A stretch of DNA of 19,425 nt, taken from contig DATEDC010000031.1 in the NCBI GenBank assembly GCA_035286585.1, forward strand, positions 1 to 19,425, written 5' to 3'. The notes beneath the pieces are model-generated. The model was given only the letters and a program-made list of their open reading frames with translations. It did not search any database and was not told where the DNA came from. Shown one piece after another: positions 7,911 to 16,236 of the stretch (position 1 is its first letter; every line of letters starts with the position of its first letter). The DNA is from DSOS01 sp035286585. Its GTDB lineage: Bacteria > Chloroflexota > Anaerolineae > Anaerolineales > UBA4823. The translations under genes were made by a program, and so were the position numbers.

Positions 7911-8131
7911 AACCATCAACAGAACGGTCCAGGTTTCCGTGCACGCTCGTTCTTCTCATCATCCTTACCGTGATCCTGGTATTATTTCTGCTCCAGACTT
8001 ACGGCCCCGGTTGGTCTTGGGTGTTGGCGCCGGGCAGGAGCGGCACAGGAGGCCCATTGGAGCAAATCACCAACAGCTTGCGCGGGCTGGGCCAGGGTCT
8101 GGTGGATGTTTTTAATAATATCCTGCCTTGA
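7907..8131 (+). CDS. Small single-span membrane protein, unknown function
   Basis: The 74-residue protein has a basic N-terminus, one strongly hydrophobic segment (about residues 12-31) and a Gly/Trp-rich then mildly amphipathic C-terminus. Its ATG overlaps the preceding stop (ATGA), which is the main support that it is a real, coupled gene. No family is recognised. It could equally be an uncleaved signal-anchor peptide. Confidence 0.6.
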   Translation: MKPSTERSRFPCTLVLLIILTVILVLFLLQTYGPGWSWVLAPGRSGTGGPLEQITNSLRGLGQGLVDVFNNILP

Positions 8132-8155
8132 GTGCGAGGTGGGCTCACTGGAGGG

Positions 8156-8171
8156 TGTGATATTTATCACT
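8156..8171. promoter_or_regulatory. CRP-like operator at the SHMT/GcvT promoter
   Basis: TGTGA-N6-TCACT contains the perfect dyad GTGATA-TT-TATCAC (8157-8170). Its centre (8163.5) is about 42 bases upstream of the predicted transcription start. This is the class II activator position known for CRP-type regulators, and it abuts the -35 hexamer. The binding protein is inferred. Confidence 0.45.
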
Positions 8172-8199
8172 TGACCCGGATAACTCGAAAGGCTACAAT
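8171..8199 (+). promoter_or_regulatory. Promoter of the SHMT/GcvT fusion gene
   Basis: TTGACC (8171-8176), a 17-base spacer and TACAAT (8194-8199), each 5/6 to consensus. The expected start is near 8206, giving a leader of about 70 bases. No glycine riboswitch is seen in that leader. Confidence 0.7.
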
Positions 8200-8276
8200 T
8201 CAACTGGGCGGAAGACAAATCGAGATTGCGTTATGGCAATTCAAGTATCACTGCCACCCAACTCAGGAGTATGATA

Positions 8277-11200
8277 ATGAAGGATTACCTGTTCCGCGGC
8301 GCTCTAGCTGAGCTTGATCCGGATGTTTACGCCCTCACCCAAATCGAGGCGGAACGGCAGTATCGCAAGCTGATTCTGATACCCAGCGAAAGCAGCGCGC
8401 CTCTGGCAGTCCGTGAGGCGCTCGGTTCCGCTTTTCAAAATATCTACGCTGAGGGTTATCCTGATGAAGAAACGCGCTGGATGTCCGAAGCTGAAATCCT
8501 GGATTACGCCGCCCGATTGGGGCACTTCAGGCGCTACTCGGATCCGCGTTATTACAAAGGCGTGGAGTATGCCAATATCGTCGAAGCGCTGGCGCGGCGG
8601 CGATGCGCTGAGACTTTCGCAGCCAATGGAATATCCGCGGATGAAATATTTGTCAACGTCCAGGCTCTTTCCGGAGGCCCGGCGAACAACGCGGTATATC
8701 ACGCCCTGGTGAATCCGGGCGAGACCATCATGGGCTTGAGCCTGCTGCATGGCGGGCATCTTTCGCATGGTTCGCCAGTCAACCGGTCTGGCAAGTACTA
8801 CAATGTGGTACCCTACACGGTCGATCCACTCACCGAGCAGCTTGATTACGACCAGATCGAGGAGCTGGCCCGCCAGCACAAGCCCAGGTTAATCATTGGC
8901 GGTTTTTCTTCATATCCCTGGGCGGCGGATTGGGCTCGCTTCCGGGTGATAGCCGATTCCGTTGGGGCGTATCTGTTTGCTGACGTCGCCCATGTGGCTG
9001 GATTGATCGCAGCGGGTGTATATCCCTCTCCTCTTGGATTCGCTGACGTGATTACGTTTACCACCCACAAGTCGCTGTGCGGCCCGCGCGGCGCCTGCAT
9101 CCTGACCACCGATCCTGCGCTGGCGCGCAAGATCGACCGGGCGGTTTTCCCGGGCGAGCAGGGGGGACCGCATGTAAACGTCTTCGCAGCCCAGGCATTG
9201 GCTTTCAAGCTGGCTCAAACCGAGACTTTCCGCCAGCTCCAGGCACAGGTGGTGAAGAACTGCGCTGTGTTCACCGATCAGCTCATCCGGCGTGGATTGC
9301 GGGTACCTTACGGCGGAACGAATACCCATCTGACCAACCTGGATTGCAGCACGATCCAAGGCGCTGATGGAACTGCGCTTTCCGGCGATCAGGCGGCGCG
9401 CATCCTGGATATCGCCGGGGTGGTGGTCAACCGCAACACGATACCGGGGGATAAATCGGCTGCCGCGCCCTCGGGCATTCGCATGGGCACTCCTTGGGTC
9501 ACCCAACGCGGCCTCAGAGAGTCCGAGATGATATCCCTGGCAGACTTGATCGCTGACCTGCTCCAGGCGACCACGCCGTTCAGCCTGGAAGGTCGCAAAG
9601 GGGATATGCGGCGGGCAAAATTGGATTTTGGCGTACTCGAAGAGGTGCGGCTCAAGGTGCGCGATCTGTCCCAAACGGCGGGGATCGATTATCAGCCAAC
9701 GCAACACAGCTACCCCCATTTTTACTACCTGGATGACCGACCTGCAGACCGGGACGGCTGGGTGGCGTACGATTTGCGCGGCGCTCGCCTGCGCCAGTTC
9801 CTGGATTACGCCGTCAGCGCAAACCTGAGCGGTTTGCAGCCAAACGATAGCCTGCCAACCTGCCTGCACACGCCGCAAGGCACCGTGGAGGGTTCGCTTA
9901 CCTGCCTGCCCGGATACCAATTCCTGCTGAGCGTGCCGGTCTGGAGCGCGGGTTTGGCGGCTACCTGGCTGCGCGATCTTTCTGACGGGTATGTGGCTTT
10001 CGATGACGACCCGTTGAGAAAGCTGCCCGGTCCGGTGGTGGTGGTGGAATCCTCCGCCCAGCCGGTGATAAAAGATTGCAAAGACGTGCCCATGCTCGAC
10101 CCGAGGCGCGGCTCTGATAAACCCTATTTCATCGGCATGCCCGAGGGCAGCGGAGAAGCCCTGCCCAGATTCAAATGGCAGGAGGTAGAGGCAGAGCTGC
10201 GCCGCACCCCGCTCTTCGAGGTGCACAAGGCGCTGGGTGCCAAGCTGATCCCCTTCGCCGGCTGGGAGATGCCAGTCTGGTACACCTCGGTGATCGAAGA
10301 ACACCTGGCTACCCGCCAGGCGGCTGGCCTGTTCGATGTGGCTCACATGGGGGTATACCAGGCAGAAGGACCCGAAGCGGCTGCTTTTTTGGATAGTGTG
10401 TGCGCGAACGATATCGGCGGATTGGGTGTGGGTGAATCCTGCTACACCCATTTTCTCGATCCCGATGCAGAGGTCATTGACGATACCCTGGTTTATCGAC
10501 GTGCGGCGGAAATGTTCCTGGTAGTGGTCAACGCCTCCAACGACGATAAGGATTGGGCCTGGCTGAATGCAGTCCGAGACGGGGGAGCGCTGGTGGACAA
10601 CCGGCGGCCCTGGGCTCGGGCATACGGAGGCCATGTGAGGCTGCGCAACCTGCGCGAGCCTGGCGAAGGCGAGGATATGCGTGTAGACATCGCCTTGCAG
10701 GGACCGCGCTCGCGCGACGTGCTCCTGGCGCTGGGTTGCGACTCCGAAACACGCCAGCGCATACTGAGACTCAAGCGCACCCAGTTATGTGATGCCATGG
10801 TGGGCGGCTATGACCTGGTGGTATCGCGCACTGGTTATACGGGTGAGAAGATGGCTTTTGAATTGTTTGTCCACCCGGATCGCGCCGCAGGGCTGTTTCG
10901 AGACCTGCTCAAAGCTGGCGAGCCGTTTGTCCTCAAGCCGGTGGGCCTCGGGGCGCGCGATTCCCTGCGCACAGAAGCAGGCCTGCCGCTCTACGGTCAC
11001 GAGATGGGGGTCGGAACGGGTCAGCGCGGTGAGAAAGACCTGGGTGTTGCAGAAGCCGGGTTTAGCAGCTATGTGAAAGCTTACAAACCCTGGTTTATCG
11101 GGCGGGAGGCATATCTCAGACGCGAAAAAGAGCGCAGCGGCGTCGTAGTTCGCTTCCGCTTCGTAGAGAAAGCTGTGCGCATGGCCCACAACGGCGACCC

Positions 11201-11435
11201 GGTGATGGATAAGCGCGGCCGGGTGGTCGGTTGGGTGACAAGCTGTGCGGTTGACAGCGAGGGCTTTCTGACCGGGCAGGCTTTTATCGAACATAAAAAC
11301 GCCGCGGAGGGCGCTCCGCTGCTTATCTATCAAAGCGCGACGGAAAAGACCGGAAAGGCGCCCGCTGAACTGGTGCTTGGCGATCGGGCAACAGTCCCCA
11401 CGCCAGCGATTATCCTTAGCAGGTTTCCAAAGTAA
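8277..11435 (+). CDS. glyA-gcvT: Serine hydroxymethyltransferase / aminomethyltransferase (GcvT) fusion
   Basis: The 1052-residue protein begins at the ATG at 8277, which has AGGAG 7 bases upstream; the ATG at 8271 is too close to that site. Residues 1-~460 are SHMT: LILIPSESSA, EGYP (59-62), DVAH (D236, H239) and TTHKSLCGPRG with PLP Lys265. Residues ~470-640 are a linker module resembling a degenerate T-protein segment. Residues 644-1052 are GcvT: PFAGWEMPVWY, DVAHMGVY, VIDD (D735/D736, catalytic Asp region), SRTGYTGEKMAFEL and GLGARDSLRTEAGLPLYG. GcvT makes 5,10-methylene-tetrahydrofolate and ammonia from aminomethyl-GcvH; SHMT uses that folate with glycine to make serine. The fusion could favour folate hand-over. 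The aminotransferase gene starts 9 bases after the stop. Loss of activity in either half is not suggested by the motifs. Confidence 0.93.
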   Translation: MKDYLFRGALAELDPDVYALTQIEAERQYRKLILIPSESSAPLAVREALGSAFQNIYAEGYPDEETRWMSEAEILDYAARLGHFRRYSDPRYYKGVEYANIVEALARRRCAETFAANGISADEIFVNVQALSGGPANNAVYHALVNPGETIMGLSLLHGGHLSHGSPVNRSGKYYNVVPYTVDPLTEQLDYDQIEELARQHKPRLIIGGFSSYPWAADWARFRVIADSVGAYLFADVAHVAGLIAAGVYPSPLGFADVITFTTHKSLCGPRGACILTTDPALARKIDRAVFPGEQGGPHVNVFAAQALAFKLAQTETFRQLQAQVVKNCAVFTDQLIRRGLRVPYGGTNTHLTNLDCSTIQGADGTALSGDQAARILDIAGVVVNRNTIPGDKSAAAPSGIRMGTPWVTQRGLRESEMISLADLIADLLQATTPFSLEGRKGDMRRAKLDFGVLEEVRLKVRDLSQTAGIDYQPTQHSYPHFYYLDDRPADRDGWVAYDLRGARLRQFLDYAVSANLSGLQPNDSLPTCLHTPQGTVEGSLTCLPGYQFLLSVPVWSAGLAATWLRDLSDGYVAFDDDPLRKLPGPVVVVESSAQPVIKDCKDVPMLDPRRGSDKPYFIGMPEGSGEALPRFKWQEVEAELRRTPLFEVHKALGAKLIPFAGWEMPVWYTSVIEEHLATRQAAGLFDVAHMGVYQAEGPEAAAFLDSVCANDIGGLGVGESCYTHFLDPDAEVIDDTLVYRRAAEMFLVVVNASNDDKDWAWLNAVRDGGALVDNRRPWARAYGGHVRLRNLREPGEGEDMRVDIALQGPRSRDVLLALGCDSETRQRILRLKRTQLCDAMVGGYDLVVSRTGYTGEKMAFELFVHPDRAAGLFRDLLKAGEPFVLKPVGLGARDSLRTEAGLPLYGHEMGVGTGQRGEKDLGVAEAGFSSYVKAYKPWFIGREAYLRREKERSGVVVRFRFVEKAVRMAHNGDPVMDKRGRVVGWVTSCAVDSEGFLTGQAFIEHKNAAEGAPLLIYQSATEKTGKAPAELVLGDRATVPTPAIILSRFPK

Positions 11436-11444
11436 GGAGAATTC

Positions 11445-12680
11445 ATGCCTACCCCCTGGGATTACCGCTATGCACAGCGTACCCAACGGATCGGCAGCTC
11501 GGCGATCCGCGAGCTGCTGAAATTGACCGAACAACCGGATATCATTTCTTTTGCTGGAGGTCTGCCTGCCCCGGAAGTCTTTCCGGTAGAAGCCTTCACG
11601 ACGGCCTGTGAGAAAGTCCTGCGCAATTTTGGCGCTCAAGCGCTCCAGTATTCCACCACCGAGGGTTATCTGCCGCTGCGCGAGCAGATTGTCCGCCACA
11701 CCTCTCGCTACGATCTCAATATCACCCCTGATAACGTACTGATCACCTCCGGCTCGCAGCAGGCGCTGGATTTACTGGGCAAGATCTTCATCAACCGCGG
11801 CGATCGCATCCTGGTCGAATCGCCTACCTACCTGGGGGCTTTGCAAGCCTGGAACGCCTACGGCGCGGAGTACATCACCGTCCCGGTGGACAAGCTGGGC
11901 ATGAACACCGATGCGCTGGAGGAGGCGCTGCGTAGCGGACCAAAGTTCATCTACGTTTTGCCAAATTTTCAGAACCCAACCGGCGTCACTCTCTCGCTGG
12001 AACGGCGACACAGGCTGGTGGAGCTGGCTGAACGCTATGGCGTTCCGATCATCGAAGATGACCCCTATGGCCAACTGCGTTATGAAGGAGATCATTTAGC
12101 TTCGGTGGTCGTGCTGGACGACCATCTGCGTGATAACTACGATCACTGCTACCACGGCAACGTGATCTACCTGAGCACATTCTCCAAGACGCTGGCGCCG
12201 GGTTTGCGCCTGGGTTGGGTGATCGCGCCGCCGGAGGTGATCCGTAAGCTGGTGCAAGCCAAGCAGGGCACCGATCTGCACACGGCTACATTCAACCAGC
12301 TAGTTGCCCATGAAGTCTCGCGAGGCGGTTTTTTGGATGAGCACATCAAGTTAATTCGTCGGGTCTATCATGAGCGCCGAGACGTGATGCTGGCTGCCAT
12401 GGACCGCTATTTCCCACCCGAAGTGGATTGGACCCATCCTGAAGGCGGTCTGTTTTTGTGGGGAACGTTGCCTGAATACCTGGACGCCGCGGATGTGCTC
12501 AAGCTGGCGGTGCAGCAAAAAGTGGCGTTTGTGCCCGGTCAGCCATTTCACCCCGATTGCGGCGGTTACAACACCATGCGCCTCAATTTCTCGAACGCAA
12601 CCCCCGAAAAAATTCAGGAGGGTATCCGGCACATGGGGCAAGTTTTAGAGGAGATAGTGGGTGGTCGGGTAGCTGTCTGA
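11445..12680 (+). CDS. PLP-dependent class I aminotransferase (LysN/MocR-type fold)
   Basis: The 411-residue soluble enzyme resembles the group that includes 2-aminoadipate, aromatic and kynurenine/alanine-glyoxylate aminotransferases. Marks: ISFAGGLPAPEVFP, QYSTTEGYLPLRE, NFQNPTG, EDDPYGQLRY, the PLP lysine in STFSKTLAPGLRLGW (Lys248), and MRLNFSN with the carboxylate-binding Arg379. There is no N-terminal DNA-binding domain, so it is an enzyme and not a MocR regulator. A GGAG site lies 5 bases before the ATG. It follows the SHMT/GcvT fusion by 9 bases and is almost certainly co-transcribed. A role in amino-group transfer linked to glycine or serine (for example glyoxylate or hydroxypyruvate) is inferred from position only. 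Confidence 0.88.
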   Translation: MPTPWDYRYAQRTQRIGSSAIRELLKLTEQPDIISFAGGLPAPEVFPVEAFTTACEKVLRNFGAQALQYSTTEGYLPLREQIVRHTSRYDLNITPDNVLITSGSQQALDLLGKIFINRGDRILVESPTYLGALQAWNAYGAEYITVPVDKLGMNTDALEEALRSGPKFIYVLPNFQNPTGVTLSLERRHRLVELAERYGVPIIEDDPYGQLRYEGDHLASVVVLDDHLRDNYDHCYHGNVIYLSTFSKTLAPGLRLGWVIAPPEVIRKLVQAKQGTDLHTATFNQLVAHEVSRGGFLDEHIKLIRRVYHERRDVMLAAMDRYFPPEVDWTHPEGGLFLWGTLPEYLDAADVLKLAVQQKVAFVPGQPFHPDCGGYNTMRLNFSNATPEKIQEGIRHMGQVLEEIVGGRVAV

Positions 12681-12751
12681 GGCGGGCTAATCTTCTACCT
12701 AAGGCACAAATTCAGCCTGGTCCGGGCTTTGAGCGATGGCAGCATCTGGTG

Positions 12752-14476
12752 TTATCCCCCATTATGCCATAACTTGAAATCGCGCAGGGTGGAGCCGCCG
12801 ATAAACTCGCGCAAGATCGAATTATCCGGGATCAATTCGCTATCCAACGGCAGGAACCACTCCAGGAACGCCAGCAAGCGTTTGGCTTCGATATATTCTG
12901 GCTTGCCATAGGGCACCTGGCGTAGCAGCGGCTCTGCCAGGGGTTTGAGCACCGAAAGCTCGAAGACCAGGGCAGAGTTGAACATCACATCTGCATTCTC
13001 CTGGTAGGGGAAGATGTAGCGCTTCTCGCCGCGGCGGACAGATTCCCAGCGCTGAATGGTTTGCCTGGCAGTGTAACCGCGCTCGTTGGCATCACGCACG
13101 ATCCTGCGAATCAGGCGCGTGTCAGTGGTGGAGACGCGGTTGTGACGGTCCAGGTTGAGCTGGGTCAGGGCTGAAACGTAGATGCGGAAAGTCTGTTCGG
13201 GCTGCAAGCCGGTAATCAGCTCGGGGCTCAAGCCATGCAGACCTTCCAGGATGACGAGCTCGCCGGATTCGAGGGCGATCTCATCGCCGGGGGCGCTCAT
13301 CCCGCTGATAAAATCATAGCGCGGCAATTGGACGCGTTCCCCGGCAATCAACTGGCGCAGGTCATCCGAAAGCTGCTTGTGGCGTAGGGCTTCGATCGAT
13401 TCGTAATCGTATTCACCTTGCTCATCGCGCGGGGTGAGTTCCCGGTCGACGAAATAATTATCCAATTCCAGGGGGAAGGGGTGAATGCCGCGCGCCAGGA
13501 GCTGGATCGAGAGTCGCTTTGAGAAGGTGGTTTTTCCGGCGGAGGACGGGCCAGCAACTAAAATTACCCGCACCTGGTTGCTGCGAGCCGCAATCTGAGC
13601 GGCGATATCTGAAATGCGCTGTTCGTGCAGAGCCTCTGAAACGAGGATCACCTCCCGGGCGCGGTTGTTCTTTATAGCATCGTTCAGCGCACCAACGTTG
13701 GCAATCCCCAGGCGATCCAGCCAGTCGCCGTACTCGCAGAAGGTGATCAGCAGCTTGGAGTAATCCGGCAGCGGCTGCAATGTGGTAGGAGCGTGCCGTC
13801 GGGGGAAGCGCAGGGTGAAACCCTCCCCGGTTGGCGCCAGGGCAAACCAGCGCAGGTAACCGGTTGAGGGCAGCATGTAACCGTGATGGTAATCGATGTG
13901 ACCGTTGATCTTGTAAACGGTGAGGTAATCCTTGCGACGATGGGCGAGCAGACGAGCCTTGTCCAGCATACCATGCGCCTGAAAATAGCTGATCGCCTCG
14001 GTAAGAGGCATCTCTTCACGCCGGAAGGGCAGGTTGGCGGCAACGTACTCGCGCATGCAGGCCTCCAGCCTTGCCAGCTCTTCCAGGGATAACGGGGGGC
14101 ACCCGGAGACCTCGCAGTAGTAACCGCCAGAGGAGACGGAGTGATCTACCGACAGCACCGCTTCGGGGAAAAGTTTTTCGAAGGCGATCTCCAACAAGAA
14201 GGTCAACGATCTGCGGTAGATGCGCATCCCATCGGCTTCGCCCATGGTGACCGGGCGTACCTTGGCATCCATCTGGATTGGATAGGTCAGCTCACGCAGC
14301 TCCCAGTTGACAATCGCGCCGATGATTGGAGGCATATCTGGCTTCTCAAGGACCATCAGGAACTCGCCTACCGGTGTGCCGCGCGGAGCGGATACCGCCC
14401 GACCATCTGGCAGTAATACCTGTACATCCGCACGGGGCGTATCGAAATGGATATCTGATAAAGGTTTCTTACTCAT
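12752..14476 (-). CDS. TGS-SAD nucleoside (uridine-type) kinase
   Basis: The 574-residue protein has a TGS-like N-terminal domain (about 15-75), a threonyl-tRNA-synthetase second-additional-domain-like region (about 85-210, with DHSVSSGGYYCEVSG) and a C-terminal uridine kinase/phosphoribulokinase-type P-loop domain. The Walker A motif is GPSSAGKTT (309-317), followed by LELDNYF (337-342). This domain order is a known, broadly distributed nucleoside kinase family, usually annotated as uridine kinase; the reaction would be ATP-dependent phosphorylation of a nucleoside. The synthetase-derived domains are not accompanied by a tRNA-synthetase catalytic core. It is convergent with the aminotransferase gene, with 71 bases between stops and no clear terminator. 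Confidence 0.88.
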   Translation of the reverse strand: MSKKPLSDIHFDTPRADVQVLLPDGRAVSAPRGTPVGEFLMVLEKPDMPPIIGAIVNWELRELTYPIQMDAKVRPVTMGEADGMRIYRRSLTFLLEIAFEKLFPEAVLSVDHSVSSGGYYCEVSGCPPLSLEELARLEACMREYVAANLPFRREEMPLTEAISYFQAHGMLDKARLLAHRRKDYLTVYKINGHIDYHHGYMLPSTGYLRWFALAPTGEGFTLRFPRRHAPTTLQPLPDYSKLLITFCEYGDWLDRLGIANVGALNDAIKNNRAREVILVSEALHEQRISDIAAQIAARSNQVRVILVAGPSSAGKTTFSKRLSIQLLARGIHPFPLELDNYFVDRELTPRDEQGEYDYESIEALRHKQLSDDLRQLIAGERVQLPRYDFISGMSAPGDEIALESGELVILEGLHGLSPELITGLQPEQTFRIYVSALTQLNLDRHNRVSTTDTRLIRRIVRDANERGYTARQTIQRWESVRRGEKRYIFPYQENADVMFNSALVFELSVLKPLAEPLLRQVPYGKPEYIEAKRLLAFLEWFLPLDSELIPDNSILREFIGGSTLRDFKLWHNGG

Positions 14477-14567
14477 CTTTCACACCAAAATTTTCAGGTC
14501 ATTGAGTTTTTTATAGATGGCAGTATACCCCAACGAGTTTCAAGAAGCCCATTTAAATCGGGCGCGT

Positions 14568-14573
14568 ATTGTA
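14568..14573 (-). promoter_or_regulatory. Possible extended -10 promoter of the nucleoside kinase
   Basis: On the minus strand TGTTACAAT forms an extended -10 (TGn-TACAAT) about 90 bases upstream of the kinase start. The nearest -35-like TTGGCA lies 20 bases away, so the match is incomplete. A TATACT at about 14529-14524 is an alternative. Confidence 0.3.
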
Positions 14574-14659
14574 ACATGACAAACTATCCACAATGCCAAA
14601 TGTTACACTTTTTATCGGATTCTTTGGGAATCACCGTATCGGAAGGTTCCAGAGAGGCA

Positions 14660-14697
14660 AATAAAGCCCCCTTGTTATGAGAACAAGGGGGTTTATT
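14660..14697 (-). terminator. Terminator of the glycine cleavage operon
   Basis: CCCCCTTGTT (14667-14676) pairs perfectly with AACAAGGGGG (14682-14691) around a 5-base loop. The flanking AATAAA and TTTATT extend the stem past one bulged base. On the minus strand the hairpin is followed by CTTTATTT. It lies about 70 bases past the gcvPB stop. It is nearly symmetric and could also act on plus-strand transcripts. Confidence 0.8.
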
Positions 14698-14763
14698 GGG
14701 GGAGCGGCTTGATTGTGGCGAGAGAAAACCCTGCGCCCGATAACTATGATGTCTTTGGTAGGG

Positions 14764-16236
14764 CTATTCAGTATAGCTGCCTACCGCGCAGCATAAAACC
14801 AGCTCTTTGGCCGCCTTCACCTCGTCAAGCCGACCCACAGGTGTGTTGTGAGGCGCATTCTTGAGCAGCTCCGGCTGATGGTGCGCTTCGACGGCGATTT
14901 TTATCATCGCTTCGGCAAACGCATCCAGCACCTGTTTGCTCTCCGTCTCGGTCGGCTCGATCATCAGCGATTCGTGGACAATCAGCGGGAAGTAGTTGGT
15001 CGGGGGGTGGAAGCCGAAATCCATCAGGCGCTTCGAGACATCCAGGGCGTGAATGTCAGGCGCATCAGGCCAGCGACCCTCGGCGACAAACTCGTGCATG
15101 CAAATCCGGTCGAAGGGGACGTGATAGTGATCGCGCAAGCGCGCCAGCAGGTAATTGGCGTTCAGTACGGCGTATTCGGAGATCATGCGCAGCCCTTCCT
15201 TGCCATGGACGCGCATGTAGGTGTAGGCTCTCACAGCCATGCCAAAATGCCCGTGGAAGGCTTTAACACGACCGATACTCTTGGATGGAGTTACCAGACC
15301 ATACAGAGGCGGCAGGTCGCTCTCGTCATCGGCTTCCTCCAGGATTGCCACGACCGGTGCAGGGAGGTAATCGACCAGGTGAGCAGCCACACCAACCGGT
15401 CCGGAGCCAGGTCCGCCTCCGCCGTGAGGCGTGGAGAAAGTTTTGTGCAGGTTGTAATGCAGCAGATCGAATCCCAGATCGCCGGGACGGACGATCCCCA
15501 ACAGGGCGTTCATGTTGGCGCCGTCACCGTAGACCAGCCCGCCAGCCTGGTGCACCAGGCGGATGACCTCTTCGACATTCTCGTCGAAAAGACCAAGGGT
15601 GTTGGGGTTGGTGAGCATCAATCCAGCCAGGGTATCATCGCATTCCGCCTGGAGGGCACCCAGGTCGACATTGCCGCGCAGATCCGATTTCAGTTCGACA
15701 ACGCGCATGCCGCTCATTGCCGAGGTGGCAGGGTTGGTCCCGTGGGCGGAATCGGGCACCAGGATTTTGACGCGCTGGGTCTCGCCGCGCGATTCAAAGT
15801 AAGCGCGGATAATCAGGATTCCAGTCAGCTCGCCCTGCGCTCCGGCAGCGGGCTGCAGCGTCACGCCGGCGAAGCCGCCGATCTCTATCAACCATTCCTG
15901 CAGCTCAAACATCAAGGCCAGGCTGCCCTGAACTGTTTCGATGGGCTGCAAAGGGTGAATGTGGGCGAAACCTGGCAGCCGGGCGGTCTCCTCGTTGAGC
16001 TTGGGGTTGTACTTCATCGTGCAGGAACCCAGGGGATAAAAGCCGGTATCGATACTGTGGTTGAGCTGGGAGAGGCGGGTGAAGTGGCGAACCACATCCA
16101 CCTCGTACACCTCGGGCAGTGGGAGATTCTGGCGTTCCAGGCCGGCCGGCAGTTCAGCCAGGGGGACATCCGGCGCCGGGTAGCGAATTCCTACCCGTCC
16201 GGGCACAGAGAGATCACAGAGCAACGGCTCATTCAT
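14764..16236 (-). CDS. gcvPB: Glycine dehydrogenase (decarboxylating) subunit 2
   Basis: The 490-residue protein is the PLP-carrying half of the split P-protein. It holds GFYPLGSCTMKYNPK (65-79), PDSAHGTNPA (161-170), GDGANMNALLG (237-247) and NLHKTFSTPHGGGGPGSG with PLP Lys265. It forms a heterotetramer with GcvPA and decarboxylates glycine, passing the aminomethyl group to lipoyl-GcvH. Its ATG overlaps the end of gcvPA by 8 bases (ATGAATGA), with GGAGGT upstream inside gcvPA, indicating coupled synthesis. Length is normal for the family. It is the last gene of the operon and is followed by a strong terminator. Confidence 0.96.
   Translation of the reverse strand: MNEPLLCDLSVPGRVGIRYPAPDVPLAELPAGLERQNLPLPEVYEVDVVRHFTRLSQLNHSIDTGFYPLGSCTMKYNPKLNEETARLPGFAHIHPLQPIETVQGSLALMFELQEWLIEIGGFAGVTLQPAAGAQGELTGILIIRAYFESRGETQRVKILVPDSAHGTNPATSAMSGMRVVELKSDLRGNVDLGALQAECDDTLAGLMLTNPNTLGLFDENVEEVIRLVHQAGGLVYGDGANMNALLGIVRPGDLGFDLLHYNLHKTFSTPHGGGGPGSGPVGVAAHLVDYLPAPVVAILEEADDESDLPPLYGLVTPSKSIGRVKAFHGHFGMAVRAYTYMRVHGKEGLRMISEYAVLNANYLLARLRDHYHVPFDRICMHEFVAEGRWPDAPDIHALDVSKRLMDFGFHPPTNYFPLIVHESLMIEPTETESKQVLDAFAEAMIKIAVEAHHQPELLKNAPHNTPVGRLDEVKAAKELVLCCAVGSYTE

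Noticed and set aside
8910..10634. 574-codon minus-strand frame inside the SHMT/GcvT fusion
   Set aside because: It is a shadow: no family motifs, and the opposite strand encodes well-conserved SHMT and GcvT blocks across the same bases.
12681..12751. Possible bidirectional terminator between the convergent aminotransferase and kinase genes
   Set aside because: Only a four-base stem (AGCC/GGCT) with three T residues is visible, too weak to call.
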